Origin: Mucilaginibacter sp. L196
Lineage (GTDB): Bacteria > Bacteroidota > Bacteroidia > Sphingobacteriales > Sphingobacteriaceae
DNA length: 64,000 nucleotides
NCBI RefSeq assembly: GCF_009765905.1
Contig: NZ_LMUO01000015.1
Location: 340,219 to 404,218, forward strand
Reading direction: 5' to 3'
Under the pieces are notes generated by a model. The model was given only the letters and a program-made list of their open reading frames with translations, was not told the origin of the DNA and searched no databases. Shown in pieces: positions 33,909-41,078 of this stretch. How positions within the stretch are numbered: position 1 is the stretch's first letter; each line of letters opens with the position of its first letter. A program made the translations under genes and the position numbers.

Positions 33909-34727
33909 ATGGATAAAAAACTACAATTCTCGGGTTTATGGGCAGTTATTTTGGGAGGATCGAGCGGATTTGGGTTTGCTGCTATTGAAAAACTGGCCAA
34001 ACATGGCATGAATGTAGCCGTACTTTACCGCGAAATTGCCGGTGCCGAAAAAATACTCAAAACTAAATTTACACAAATAGCTGAAGAGAATGGGATAACC
34101 ATTCTTCCACACAACATTAACGCGCTTGATACGGTAAGCCGGGCTTCGTTTGTACAACAATTTTCGGAGATCGCCCAAAAACATAGTGTAAAACTGTTAT
34201 TACACAGTATTGCCCGGGGAAATTTAAAGCCCTTGACTATTGAAAACGGCACGGTAGAGGATGAGGCTTACAACGAACTTTCCATCGAAGATATACAAAT
34301 GACCACCTACGCTATGTCGAATAGTTTACTGGATTGGACACGTGATTTATTAAAAGCCGAACTGTTTAACGCAGATGGACGTATAATTGGCCTTACCAGC
34401 GAAGGCGCGCATAAATATTGGGAAGGCTATGCAGCCGTTTCAATCGCGAAAGCATCATTAGAAAGCCTGGCGAAGTATATGGCAGTGGAATTTAGCGCTT
34501 ACGGATTAAAAACAAATGTGATACAGGCTGGTGTAACCGAAACGGCGTCACTAAAAAAGATACCGGGCAGCGATAAATTAATTAAAGCCGGTATTAAGCG
34601 CAACCCGCTTGGCAGAATTACAAAACCGGAAGACGTTGCCGGTGTTATCTACCTGCTGTGTACTGATGAATCGTTTTGGATAAACGGTGCGATCATTCAC
34701 GTAGATGGCGGAGAACACTGTCGTTAA
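33909..34727 (+). CDS. FabI-like short-chain reductase (YX6K type)
   Basis: The 272-residue protein has GGSSGFG at 16-22, LLHSIARGN near 97-105 (the FabI VHSI block) and Tyr174 followed seven residues later by Lys181 in the segment GYAAVSIAKASLE. The six-residue gap is the mark of enoyl-ACP reductases such as FabI, not of ketoreductases such as FabG, which have three. It is the only SDR in the cluster, so it may still do the ketoreduction needed for a polyene. Otherwise it may make the saturated chain of the resorcinol. I chose the ATG at 33909. Confidence 0.82.
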   Translation: MDKKLQFSGLWAVILGGSSGFGFAAIEKLAKHGMNVAVLYREIAGAEKILKTKFTQIAEENGITILPHNINALDTVSRASFVQQFSEIAQKHSVKLLLHSIARGNLKPLTIENGTVEDEAYNELSIEDIQMTTYAMSNSLLDWTRDLLKAELFNADGRIIGLTSEGAHKYWEGYAAVSIAKASLESLAKYMAVEFSAYGLKTNVIQAGVTETASLKKIPGSDKLIKAGIKRNPLGRITKPEDVAGVIYLLCTDESFWINGAIIHVDGGEHCR

Positions 34728-34744
34728 AATTTAGAGAATATTAC

Positions 34745-35209
34745 ATGAATAACCATATATTAAGTCATTTACCCTATAAATCCTCATTCCGTTTTGTTGA
34801 TAACATACTGTTATTGAGCGAGGATGAAGTTCGCGGCGAATACACTTTAAAAGAAGACGCTTTTTTTTACGAAGATCATTTCGCGGGTAACCCGGTTACT
34901 CCCGGCGTTATCGTTACCGAAATTATGGCGCAGATTGGGCTGGTTGTATTAGGTATATTTTTGGTATTGAAGGAAACCGAGTTTAATTTTATGGATGACG
35001 ATTCCTTGTATCCACTGCTTACCTCTACCGATGTATCGTTCTACAAAATGGTGTTGCCGGGTGAAAAGGTTACGGTAATATCAAAAAAGCAATATTTTCG
35101 TTTTGGTAAATTGAAATGCCATGTTGAAATGCTGGATAGTGATAAAGAACTGATTGCCAGCGGCACATTCGCGGGCATTATAAAAAAGATAGCTGTTAAA
35201 AATGGGTAA
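34745..35209 (+). CDS. FabZ-like 3-hydroxyacyl-ACP dehydratase
   Basis: The 154-residue hotdog protein has the signature HFAGNPVTPGVIVTE with His45 and Glu59, equal to the FabZ catalytic pair, and a C-terminal strand GTFAGII. It would form the trans double bonds that make up the polyene. I chose the ATG at 34745, 17 bases after the reductase stop; longer starts overlap that gene. Its stop overlaps the next ketosynthase start by eight bases. Confidence 0.9.
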   Translation: MNNHILSHLPYKSSFRFVDNILLLSEDEVRGEYTLKEDAFFYEDHFAGNPVTPGVIVTEIMAQIGLVVLGIFLVLKETEFNFMDDDSLYPLLTSTDVSFYKMVLPGEKVTVISKKQYFRFGKLKCHVEMLDSDKELIASGTFAGIIKKIAVKNG

Positions 35210-36470
35210 TCGTGTGGTGGTAACGGGTATGGGGGTGGTTTCGCCCAATGGTATAGGCATACCGGCTTTTCTGCATGCTATACAGAATGGCATATCAGGC
35301 ATAAAGTTTATGCCCCATTACCATGAGCTTAAATTCAGCTGCCAGGTAGCAGGCATGCCCGATTTTAAATGGGACAGCCTCACCAATTACATATCCGAAG
35401 TTACTTTACACGGCTTAAAAGGCACTAATATAGCTTATGGCCTAATGGCTGCGCTTGACGCCTGGAAAGATTCAGGTATGGATTACGATACCGATGAGCC
35501 CCGCTGGGAAACCGGCTGCGTATTTGGCAACAGCATTGCCGATACCGAGGCCATGAGGAACGTAATAAACCGAGTTGATAATAAAGAAGTTAAAAAATTA
35601 GGCTCCCGAGTGGTTGAGCAAGCCATGAATAGCGGTGTAACCTCTTATATATCCGGTCGCTTAGGATTTGGAAATAAGGTGCTTACCAACTCTGCCGCTT
35701 GTGCAACGGGAACACAGGCTATTTTAATGGGTTACGAATACATTAAACACGGCTACGCCAAGCGCATGCTGGTAGGCAGCGCCGAGCATGTAGATACCTA
35801 TGTTTTCGGAGCATTTGATTCCATGCGGGTACTATCACGTAAGTTTAATGATAGTCCTGAAAAGGCATCGAGGCCGATGAGCGCGACAGCAGGTGGTTTT
35901 ATCCCCGGCTCAGGGGCTGGCGCTTTGGTTTTGGAGGATCTGGATTTTGCATTGGCACGCGGTGCTAAAATTTATGCCGAAGTTTTAGGTGGGTCGACCA
36001 ACTCCGGCGGACAGCGTTTAGGCGGCACGATGACCGCCGCAAGCTCCGCAGGTGTGCTTAGATGTATCAATGAGTCATTGGTAAGTTCAAATATCAACCC
36101 AAATCAAATTGATCTAATTAGCGGCCATTTAACCGCTACCAACGCCGACAGGCAGGAAATACAATATTGGTGCGATGCGCTGGACAGACGGGGAGATAAT
36201 TTCCCAACTACCAATTCCCTCAAATCAATGATCGGCCATAGCCTTAGCGCAGCCGGATCAATTGAAACTGTGGCATCTATATTGCAGATAGTACACAGCT
36301 TTGTTCATCCAAACATAAATTTGGATGACCCGAACCCTGAAATAACAAAATTGGTAAGCGTTGATAGTTTGCCTGTTAAAATGATAAAAAAAGAAGTTAA
36401 TATTGTAGCGAAAGCGAATTTTGGCTTTGGGGATGTGAATTCCTGTTTAATACTTTCAAAATTTAACTAA
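35202..36470 (+). CDS. Beta-ketoacyl-ACP synthase, third complete copy
   Basis: The 422-residue enzyme has Cys167 in SAACATG and the second His in MIGHSLSAAG, with the gatekeeper ANFGFGDVN. The first His block reads SGHLTATNADRQE in place of the usual HGTGT, so His is kept but the next residues are changed. It is coupled to the dehydratase upstream and lies three bases before an ACP gene. It may start or prime the chain rather than extend it; this is inferred from its departure from FabF. Confidence 0.87.
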   Translation: MGNRVVVTGMGVVSPNGIGIPAFLHAIQNGISGIKFMPHYHELKFSCQVAGMPDFKWDSLTNYISEVTLHGLKGTNIAYGLMAALDAWKDSGMDYDTDEPRWETGCVFGNSIADTEAMRNVINRVDNKEVKKLGSRVVEQAMNSGVTSYISGRLGFGNKVLTNSAACATGTQAILMGYEYIKHGYAKRMLVGSAEHVDTYVFGAFDSMRVLSRKFNDSPEKASRPMSATAGGFIPGSGAGALVLEDLDFALARGAKIYAEVLGGSTNSGGQRLGGTMTAASSAGVLRCINESLVSSNINPNQIDLISGHLTATNADRQEIQYWCDALDRRGDNFPTTNSLKSMIGHSLSAAGSIETVASILQIVHSFVHPNINLDDPNPEITKLVSVDSLPVKMIKKEVNIVAKANFGFGDVNSCLILSKFN

Positions 36471-36473
36471 ATA

Positions 36474-36734
36474 ATGACCAGACAAGAGATTTTAAATGAA
36501 CTGAAAAAGGTGATATCGCCTTACACTACGAACAAAGAGATGCTGGCCCAAATCAATGAAGACACTGACCTGTTAAAAGACCTGAAGATAAACTCGGCCA
36601 ACTTGGTTGATATTATTATAGATGCCGAAGCTAAATACGATATAGAGATTGATTATGATGAAGCCGATAAAATGATGAATGTTGGCTCATGCATCGATGT
36701 GATAAGTGAAAAAATAGGCCAAAAACAACAATAA
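36474..36734 (+). CDS. Acyl carrier protein with Asn-Ser attachment site
   Basis: The 86-residue protein has ACP form and length. Ser41 sits in KINSANLVD, so the residue before it is Asn40 rather than the near-universal Asp. Helix 2 (LVDIIIDAEAKYDIEIDYDEA) is otherwise typical. Its stop codon shares a base with the PPTase start. It probably carries a distinct intermediate from that carried by the ACP at 27206. Confidence 0.88.
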   Translation: MTRQEILNELKKVISPYTTNKEMLAQINEDTDLLKDLKINSANLVDIIIDAEAKYDIEIDYDEADKMMNVGSCIDVISEKIGQKQQ

Positions 36735-37393
36735 TGCTTAGTACGGGTAACGACATCGTATCGTTAAATACTATAAATGTTACCCGCACAAAACAACCAA
36801 ACTTTTATTCAAAAATACTTACCCCTACCGAAACCGCGCTTTATAAACAGTCTCGTTTCGCAAATACTCCCTTTGAAGTTTTCGTTTGGCTATTATGGTC
36901 GATAAAAGAATCGGCATTTAAGTTTTTGCAAAGGATTGATACAGATATACTTTTTACGCCTGTAAAGTTTGAAGTGAGCGAGATACAAATTCCATTCGGA
37001 TTTAACTTAACAGATTTTAAACCTATCGAGTTAACCGGCATTGGCTTTGATGGCATTCACACAATCAAATCTACTATCAAATTTGACGACCTTATACTTT
37101 ATTCCAACTCATCAATTTATCAGGAGTTTATCTCCACCGTAGTTAATGGTGTTGAGGATTTCAGCAATACACATTGGGGTGTAAAGCAGATTGATAGCGA
37201 CGAGGTTGCCTTTCAATCGGCAGAGGTAAGGGCTTTTTTGATAGATAATTTTAAAGATAATACCAGTATCAGCATAGGCAAAAATCCGTTTGGCATCCCT
37301 ATAATATTGAAAGATAATATTGAACAGCCGATCCCTGTTTCGTTATCACATCACGAATATTATATCGCTTATTCTTTTCAACTCCCTGTTTAG
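36734..37393 (+). CDS. 4'-phosphopantetheinyl transferase, Sfp/AcpS superfamily
   Basis: The 219-residue protein has GNDIVS near the N-terminus (Asp7) and WSIKESAFK at 55-63, matching the metal- and CoA-binding blocks of PPTases. It should attach phosphopantetheine to the cluster's ACPs. Coupling to the unusual Asn-Ser ACP by a shared base suggests it is adapted to that partner. It ends the plus-strand block; a composite repeat follows. Confidence 0.87.
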   Translation: MLSTGNDIVSLNTINVTRTKQPNFYSKILTPTETALYKQSRFANTPFEVFVWLLWSIKESAFKFLQRIDTDILFTPVKFEVSEIQIPFGFNLTDFKPIELTGIGFDGIHTIKSTIKFDDLILYSNSSIYQEFISTVVNGVEDFSNTHWGVKQIDSDEVAFQSAEVRAFLIDNFKDNTSISIGKNPFGIPIILKDNIEQPIPVSLSHHEYYIAYSFQLPV

Positions 37394-37398
37394 TTAAA

Positions 37399-37624
37399 TT
37401 AGAAGGTGTTTAAACTATCGTCATTTCGAGCGATAGCATGGAATCCTCCAAGTGTGCAATATTCTTTACTATTGCGTGGTGGCTGTCATCCTGAGCGTAG
37501 TCGAAGGGTGAGCGTAAAGGCCTGCCCACATACTTCGACTGCGCTCAGGATGACAGCCTTTGCGCACATTATACTCACCAAGCATCATTGCGAGGTACGA
37601 AGTTTTATTTTAAACAGTTTCTTA
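37399..37624. repeat. Composite repeat with terminal inverted motif, MITE-like
   Basis: The left end TTAGAAGGTGTTTAAA (37399-37414) is matched in inverted form by TTTAAACAGTTTCTTA (37609-37624). Class D sequence lies at both flanks (CGTCATTTCGAG, CATTGCGAGGTACGAAG). A complete class C palindrome (37481-37558) sits in the middle. This fills the 307-base spacer 37394-37700 and explains the open frame seen there. Confidence 0.6.
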
Positions 37625-37700
37625 ACATGGCGTGAGTATTATTATCAATTTGTACTTACTTTTACTCTACAAACCCTCATATAATAAACGTTAGTAGTTG

Positions 37701-38483
37701 ATGCATACATTTGTAATACCCGTTTACAAACAATCCCCCTACCTGGAACAATGCATCCAAAGTTTGCTTAACCAAACGGTTAAAAGCACAATTATACTAA
37801 CCACCTCTACCCCTGCTGATTTTTCAAAACAGATAGCAGAAAAATATGGCTTCGCTTATTTTGTGAGTGATAATGGTGGTATAGCAAACGACTGGAATTT
37901 CGGCTTATCAAAAGCATCAACCAAATGGGCAACTATCGCCCATCAGGATGATATTTATGAGCCTGATTTTACTAATGAATTGCTTAAATCAGCAAATAAT
38001 GATACACTCATCGCATTTACGGATTATGAAGACTTAGTTGATGGCAAAGCAAGAAAATCAAACCTGAACAGCTTTGTTAAAAAAGCATTATTGTTTCCGT
38101 TCATCTTCAAGAAAAACATACGCAGTACTTCGTTAAAAAAATCAATTTTAATATTTGGCGATCCGATATGCTGCCCTTCAGTATCATTTAATTTAGATGC
38201 ATTGGGTAACTTTAGATTCTCACCTGAGTTTACTGTAGCTTTGGATTGGTATGCCTGGTATCAGCTGGCTAAAAAACATGGCTCATTTTGTTTCATCAAC
38301 CAAAAGCTGATGAAACACCGTATACATGCCGAATCGGAAACAACACTAAAATTATCCGAAGGAAAACGCAGGCAAGAGGAGTTACAAATGTTTAGAATGA
38401 TTTGGGGCGATAAAATTGCCCGCATATTTTCGTGGATATACACATTAGGCTACGCCGATAACAAACTAAAAGCCGATCTGTGA
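37701..38483 (+). CDS. Glycosyltransferase family 2
   Basis: The 260-residue GT-A protein starts TFVIPVYKQSPYLEQC and has HQDD near residue 85, a DxD-like site for the nucleotide sugar. VALDWYAWYQLAKKHG follows. It makes an inverting sugar transfer, likely to a lipid or a surface glycan. Its stop overlaps the GTG start of an EmrE-like gene, so the two are coupled. The start is the ATG at 37701. Confidence 0.85.
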   Translation: MHTFVIPVYKQSPYLEQCIQSLLNQTVKSTIILTTSTPADFSKQIAEKYGFAYFVSDNGGIANDWNFGLSKASTKWATIAHQDDIYEPDFTNELLKSANNDTLIAFTDYEDLVDGKARKSNLNSFVKKALLFPFIFKKNIRSTSLKKSILIFGDPICCPSVSFNLDALGNFRFSPEFTVALDWYAWYQLAKKHGSFCFINQKLMKHRIHAESETTLKLSEGKRRQEELQMFRMIWGDKIARIFSWIYTLGYADNKLKADL

Positions 38484-38905
38484 AATACAAATTAACCAAA
38501 CCCGATAAATCATCATCAAATATGATAGCTTTAACTTTTGCATTAGTAATAGTTTATTGCCTGGCCACCGCTTTTTCCATTGTTCTTTTGGGGCAACGAA
38601 GTTTAATATCAGGCAACCTGTTTCAGTTTAAAAACATCATTTCGTTGGTATTTAACTGGCGGTTTATCCTGTCCATGAGTTTGGCTATACTATCAAGAAT
38701 TTCGTTTATTTTGATCAACAGCACGTTGCTTAAGATCCCTTATTTATCGGATATTGCTACTACGCTATCGGTCATTATTACACTAACCTCTATTATATTC
38801 ATCTTAATAGCGAATCACTACTTTTTAAAGGAGAGCTTAAATATTAAACAGGCAATAGGCGCCTTTATAGTTTTGATGGGTATATTTATTATGCTGAATA
38901 AGTAA
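38480..38905 (+). CDS. EmrE/SMR-like four-helix membrane protein
   Basis: The 141-residue product has four hydrophobic helices (about 15-37, 55-75, 85-108, 116-138) and the GAFIVLMGIFIML ending of the EamA/SMR superfamily. The GTG start at 38480 overlaps the glycosyltransferase stop. Small proteins of this kind flip lipid-linked sugars (as in ArnE/ArnF) or export cations. The glycosyltransferase partner favours a lipid-linked sugar flippase. Confidence 0.75.
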   Translation: MKYKLTKPDKSSSNMIALTFALVIVYCLATAFSIVLLGQRSLISGNLFQFKNIISLVFNWRFILSMSLAILSRISFILINSTLLKIPYLSDIATTLSVIITLTSIIFILIANHYFLKESLNIKQAIGAFIVLMGIFIMLNK

Positions 38906-39002
38906 GCCCCCTCTAAATCTCCCCCGGCAGGGGAGACTTTTCATCATTAGTTTTAATAAAAAATTTCAAAGCCCTCCCTTCCGGGGAGGGTTGGGTGGGG
39001 CT
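38905..39002. repeat. Intergenic repeat, class F copy 1
   Basis: It runs from AGCCCCCTCTAAATCTCCC through a GGCAGGGGAGACTTT hairpin to CCCTTCCGGGGAGGG and GGTTGGGTGGGGCT. The same element lies in reverse at 60457-60542. It separates two convergent lipid-sugar gene pairs. Confidence 0.75.
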
Positions 39003-39006
39003 GGTT

Positions 39007-39366
39007 CTATTCGGGTTTTATTTCTTCCTTCAGTTTCTCTATTTCAATTTTCATCAGCGCCATTTCCTGGGCAAGAAGTTTATTTTGTTTTTGCAGTTTT
39101 GATGCTACAACGCTTAAATGCAACAGGTAAACCAAAGCGATAAATATAGATATGGTAAAAACCAGGTTAGCTGGCAAATAAACACCGAAAAGGTTCGACA
39201 CCAATAACAACCCCTTCTCCCAAAAAGAAAAAGTAACCAATATACCGGTAAATAATAACCAGATGATGGAATATTCTTCGCGCAGTCGCCCTTTAACAAC
39301 CATGCGAAATACCAGGAACAAAAATGCCACACTGGCAATTATGGTAATGATTTGAATTCGTAACAT
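39007..39366 (-). CDS. DUF2304 family membrane protein
   Basis: The 119-residue protein has three membrane helices (about 5-20, 33-50, 66-86). A cytoplasmic coiled coil follows (SKLQKQNKLLAQEMALMKIEIEKLK). This is the DUF2304 layout, usually found next to DPM1-like glycosyltransferases, as here (4 bases downstream of one). It probably helps anchor or export polyprenyl-linked sugar. Function is inferred from association only. Confidence 0.8.
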   Translation of the reverse strand: MLRIQIITIIASVAFLFLVFRMVVKGRLREEYSIIWLLFTGILVTFSFWEKGLLLVSNLFGVYLPANLVFTISIFIALVYLLHLSVVASKLQKQNKLLAQEMALMKIEIEKLKEEIKPE

Positions 39367-39370
39367 AATA

Positions 39371-40078
39371 TTATGGCTTACGGATAAACGAAAAAAACAT
39401 AGCTAAAGTAACTTTCACGCAATAGTAAAAAGAGGTAAAGCTTCTGATGGATGATTGCCCACCGTTTCTATGCACCATCACAACCGGGGTTTCCTTTATA
39501 GCTAAACCCGCTTTAGAAAAGAACACCAGTGATTCCGGTTCAGGATAATCATCCGGGTAATAACGTGCACCTAATTGTATAGCTTTTTTATCAAACAGCC
39601 TGAACCCTGAGGTACTATCGTAAATACTTTTGCCGGTAAAAAATTTATTTAACCAATGGAAATAGGTAATGCCTAAACGGCGTAAAAATGATGACTGAAA
39701 CCCTTCCTTTACAATAAAACGTGAACCAATTACTAAACTCGCTCCTGTTTCTTCGTAGCAGGCTATCATCTTTTGCAATTCTGCCGGTGGATGCTGCCCG
39801 TCGCCATCCATTTGTACTGCCAGGTCATAATTATTGAGTAGCGCATATTTAAGCCCACTTTGTACCGCGCCACCAATCCCCAGGTTAACCGGGAGATCGA
39901 TCAATATAACATCCAGCTTTTTAGCTACTTGCCTGGTGTCATCGGTTGAGCAGTCGTTTACTACACACACGCTTACATTATATTTTTCGGGAAGCTTTAA
40001 GTTCCCCAGGTCTGATATTAACCCGGGTAATGATGCTTGTTCATTAAAACATGGGATAATAATGAGAATATTCATCAT
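39371..40078 (-). CDS. DPM1-like glycosyltransferase family 2
   Basis: The 235-residue GT-A protein has IIIPCFNEQASLP at the start, VVNDCSTDDT, QMDGDGQHPP (the DxD metal site) and STSGFRLFDKKA. This matches polyprenol-phosphate sugar transferases, which charge undecaprenyl phosphate with a monosaccharide. The DUF2304 partner follows. There are two adjacent start codons at 40078 and 40075; I list the longer. Confidence 0.9.
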   Translation of the reverse strand: MMNILIIIPCFNEQASLPGLISDLGNLKLPEKYNVSVCVVNDCSTDDTRQVAKKLDVILIDLPVNLGIGGAVQSGLKYALLNNYDLAVQMDGDGQHPPAELQKMIACYEETGASLVIGSRFIVKEGFQSSFLRRLGITYFHWLNKFFTGKSIYDSTSGFRLFDKKAIQLGARYYPDDYPEPESLVFFSKAGLAIKETPVVMVHRNGGQSSIRSFTSFYYCVKVTLAMFFSFIRKP

Positions 40079-40385
40079 TAATATTATAGCCGTTAATTAG
40101 TTAAGGTTGGTAATTATTATTCAATATGCACACCTAAACTAACAATTAAATAGATAATTACAGCTATCTATCTTTATTTTTCGTGCATGTGTTAATTGAT
40201 AAATAAATTAATTTGTACTATTACAAAATGCTTTTTAAATAAGACGCAGCATCTTTTTTAATGCATTTTTAATTATATGTAGAAAAACAAGATTTGTACA
40301 TCCAATTTTGTAGCTTTATATAATTCAACTGTTTTATTAACCTCATTATAATTGTATACCGTTGACTGATAATTCAAAAGCTACA
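40079..40385. other. Spacer of 307 bases without recognised gene
   Basis: AT-rich DNA between divergent genes, which must hold both promoters. I see no clear TAnnTTTG box, hairpin or repeat in it. Confidence 0.5.
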
Positions 40386-40865
40386 ATGGGATCTGAAAAA
40401 ATTAGACTTCTTTTCATTGACCATCTTAATCGTTTGTATTGTGCAAAGTCGCATCTTGCCGAGCGTTTACCTGAAATTTTTGATGAAGCGGCCTTTGCCG
40501 ATTTAAAGCAGGCAATTAAAGAAACTATCCTCCATACCGAAAAACAACTCTCACGAATTGATCGGATTTTCGCGCTTATGAATATCGAGTATTCATTCGA
40601 AAAATGTCAGCCATTAATAACCTTTTTAGAAAACGCCTTTGAAGCCTTGCAACTTCATGCAACCGAAGCTGAGTTTCGTGATTTAATGATTGTAACGTAC
40701 TTATACCATTTAGATTCTGTTGAGCTTGCTTCATCTAAAATATTGCAAATTGCCGCCCATAGTTTACATGACCAGCAAATTAAATTGCTAATAAATGAGA
40801 ATTATTCAGAAGCCAAAGCTGAAAATGCATTATTACTCCTGCTATTAAAGAAAACCGCCCGCTAA
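40386..40865 (+). CDS. Ferritin-like DUF892 (YciE/YciF-type) protein
   Basis: The 159-residue all-helical protein has LLFIDHLNRLYCAKSHLAERLP and ETILHTEKQLSRIDRIF, the family's first two helices with His and Glu ligands, then YLYHLDSVE. YciF-type proteins form four-helix bundles linked to stress responses, with a possible dimetal site. I chose the ATG at 40386; a TTG 24 bases earlier is open. It precedes the large NTPase gene by 213 bases, with no clear operon link. Confidence 0.8.
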   Translation: MGSEKIRLLFIDHLNRLYCAKSHLAERLPEIFDEAAFADLKQAIKETILHTEKQLSRIDRIFALMNIEYSFEKCQPLITFLENAFEALQLHATEAEFRDLMIVTYLYHLDSVELASSKILQIAAHSLHDQQIKLLINENYSEAKAENALLLLLLKKTAR

Positions 40866-41078
40866 GGGTGTATTGTCTCTTTTGCACGTATTAATACGTG
40901 TAAATCTTATTCATTCTATCCATTATTCATTTTTACACCTTTTAGGAATCTTTTATTAGCTTACATTACGTATAGCTAGTATATTTAACTAAGTAAAGTT
41001 TTAGTTTAGCGAAATTTCAATTTTCACTAAAGTAAAATTTGAAATATTATTTGGCTCTGGCACCTTAAATTACACCTT

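Larger units (their letters stand above)
19110..37393. other. Flexirubin-type aryl polyene / dialkylresorcinol biosynthetic cluster
   Basis: Eighteen genes form three blocks: plus strand 19110-27014, minus strand 33669-27206 and plus strand 33909-37393. Together they encode aryl starter supply (tyrosine ammonia-lyase, AMP-ligase), chain building (three complete ketosynthases, two degenerate ones, dehydratase, reductase, two ACPs) and the resorcinol head (DarB, DarA). A BtrH-like acyltransferase, a PPTase and an ABC exporter complete the set. Known flexirubins are aryl polyene acids esterified to dialkylresorcinols. I see no MMPL exporter, LolA-like carrier, lysophospholipid-type acyltransferase, halogenase or methyltransferase within these limits. 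Confidence 0.85.

Noticed and set aside
37406..37684. Open frame of 92 codons after the PPTase gene
   Set aside because: It lies wholly within the composite repeat at 37399-37624 and its translation is repeat-derived; no start signal or family trait.
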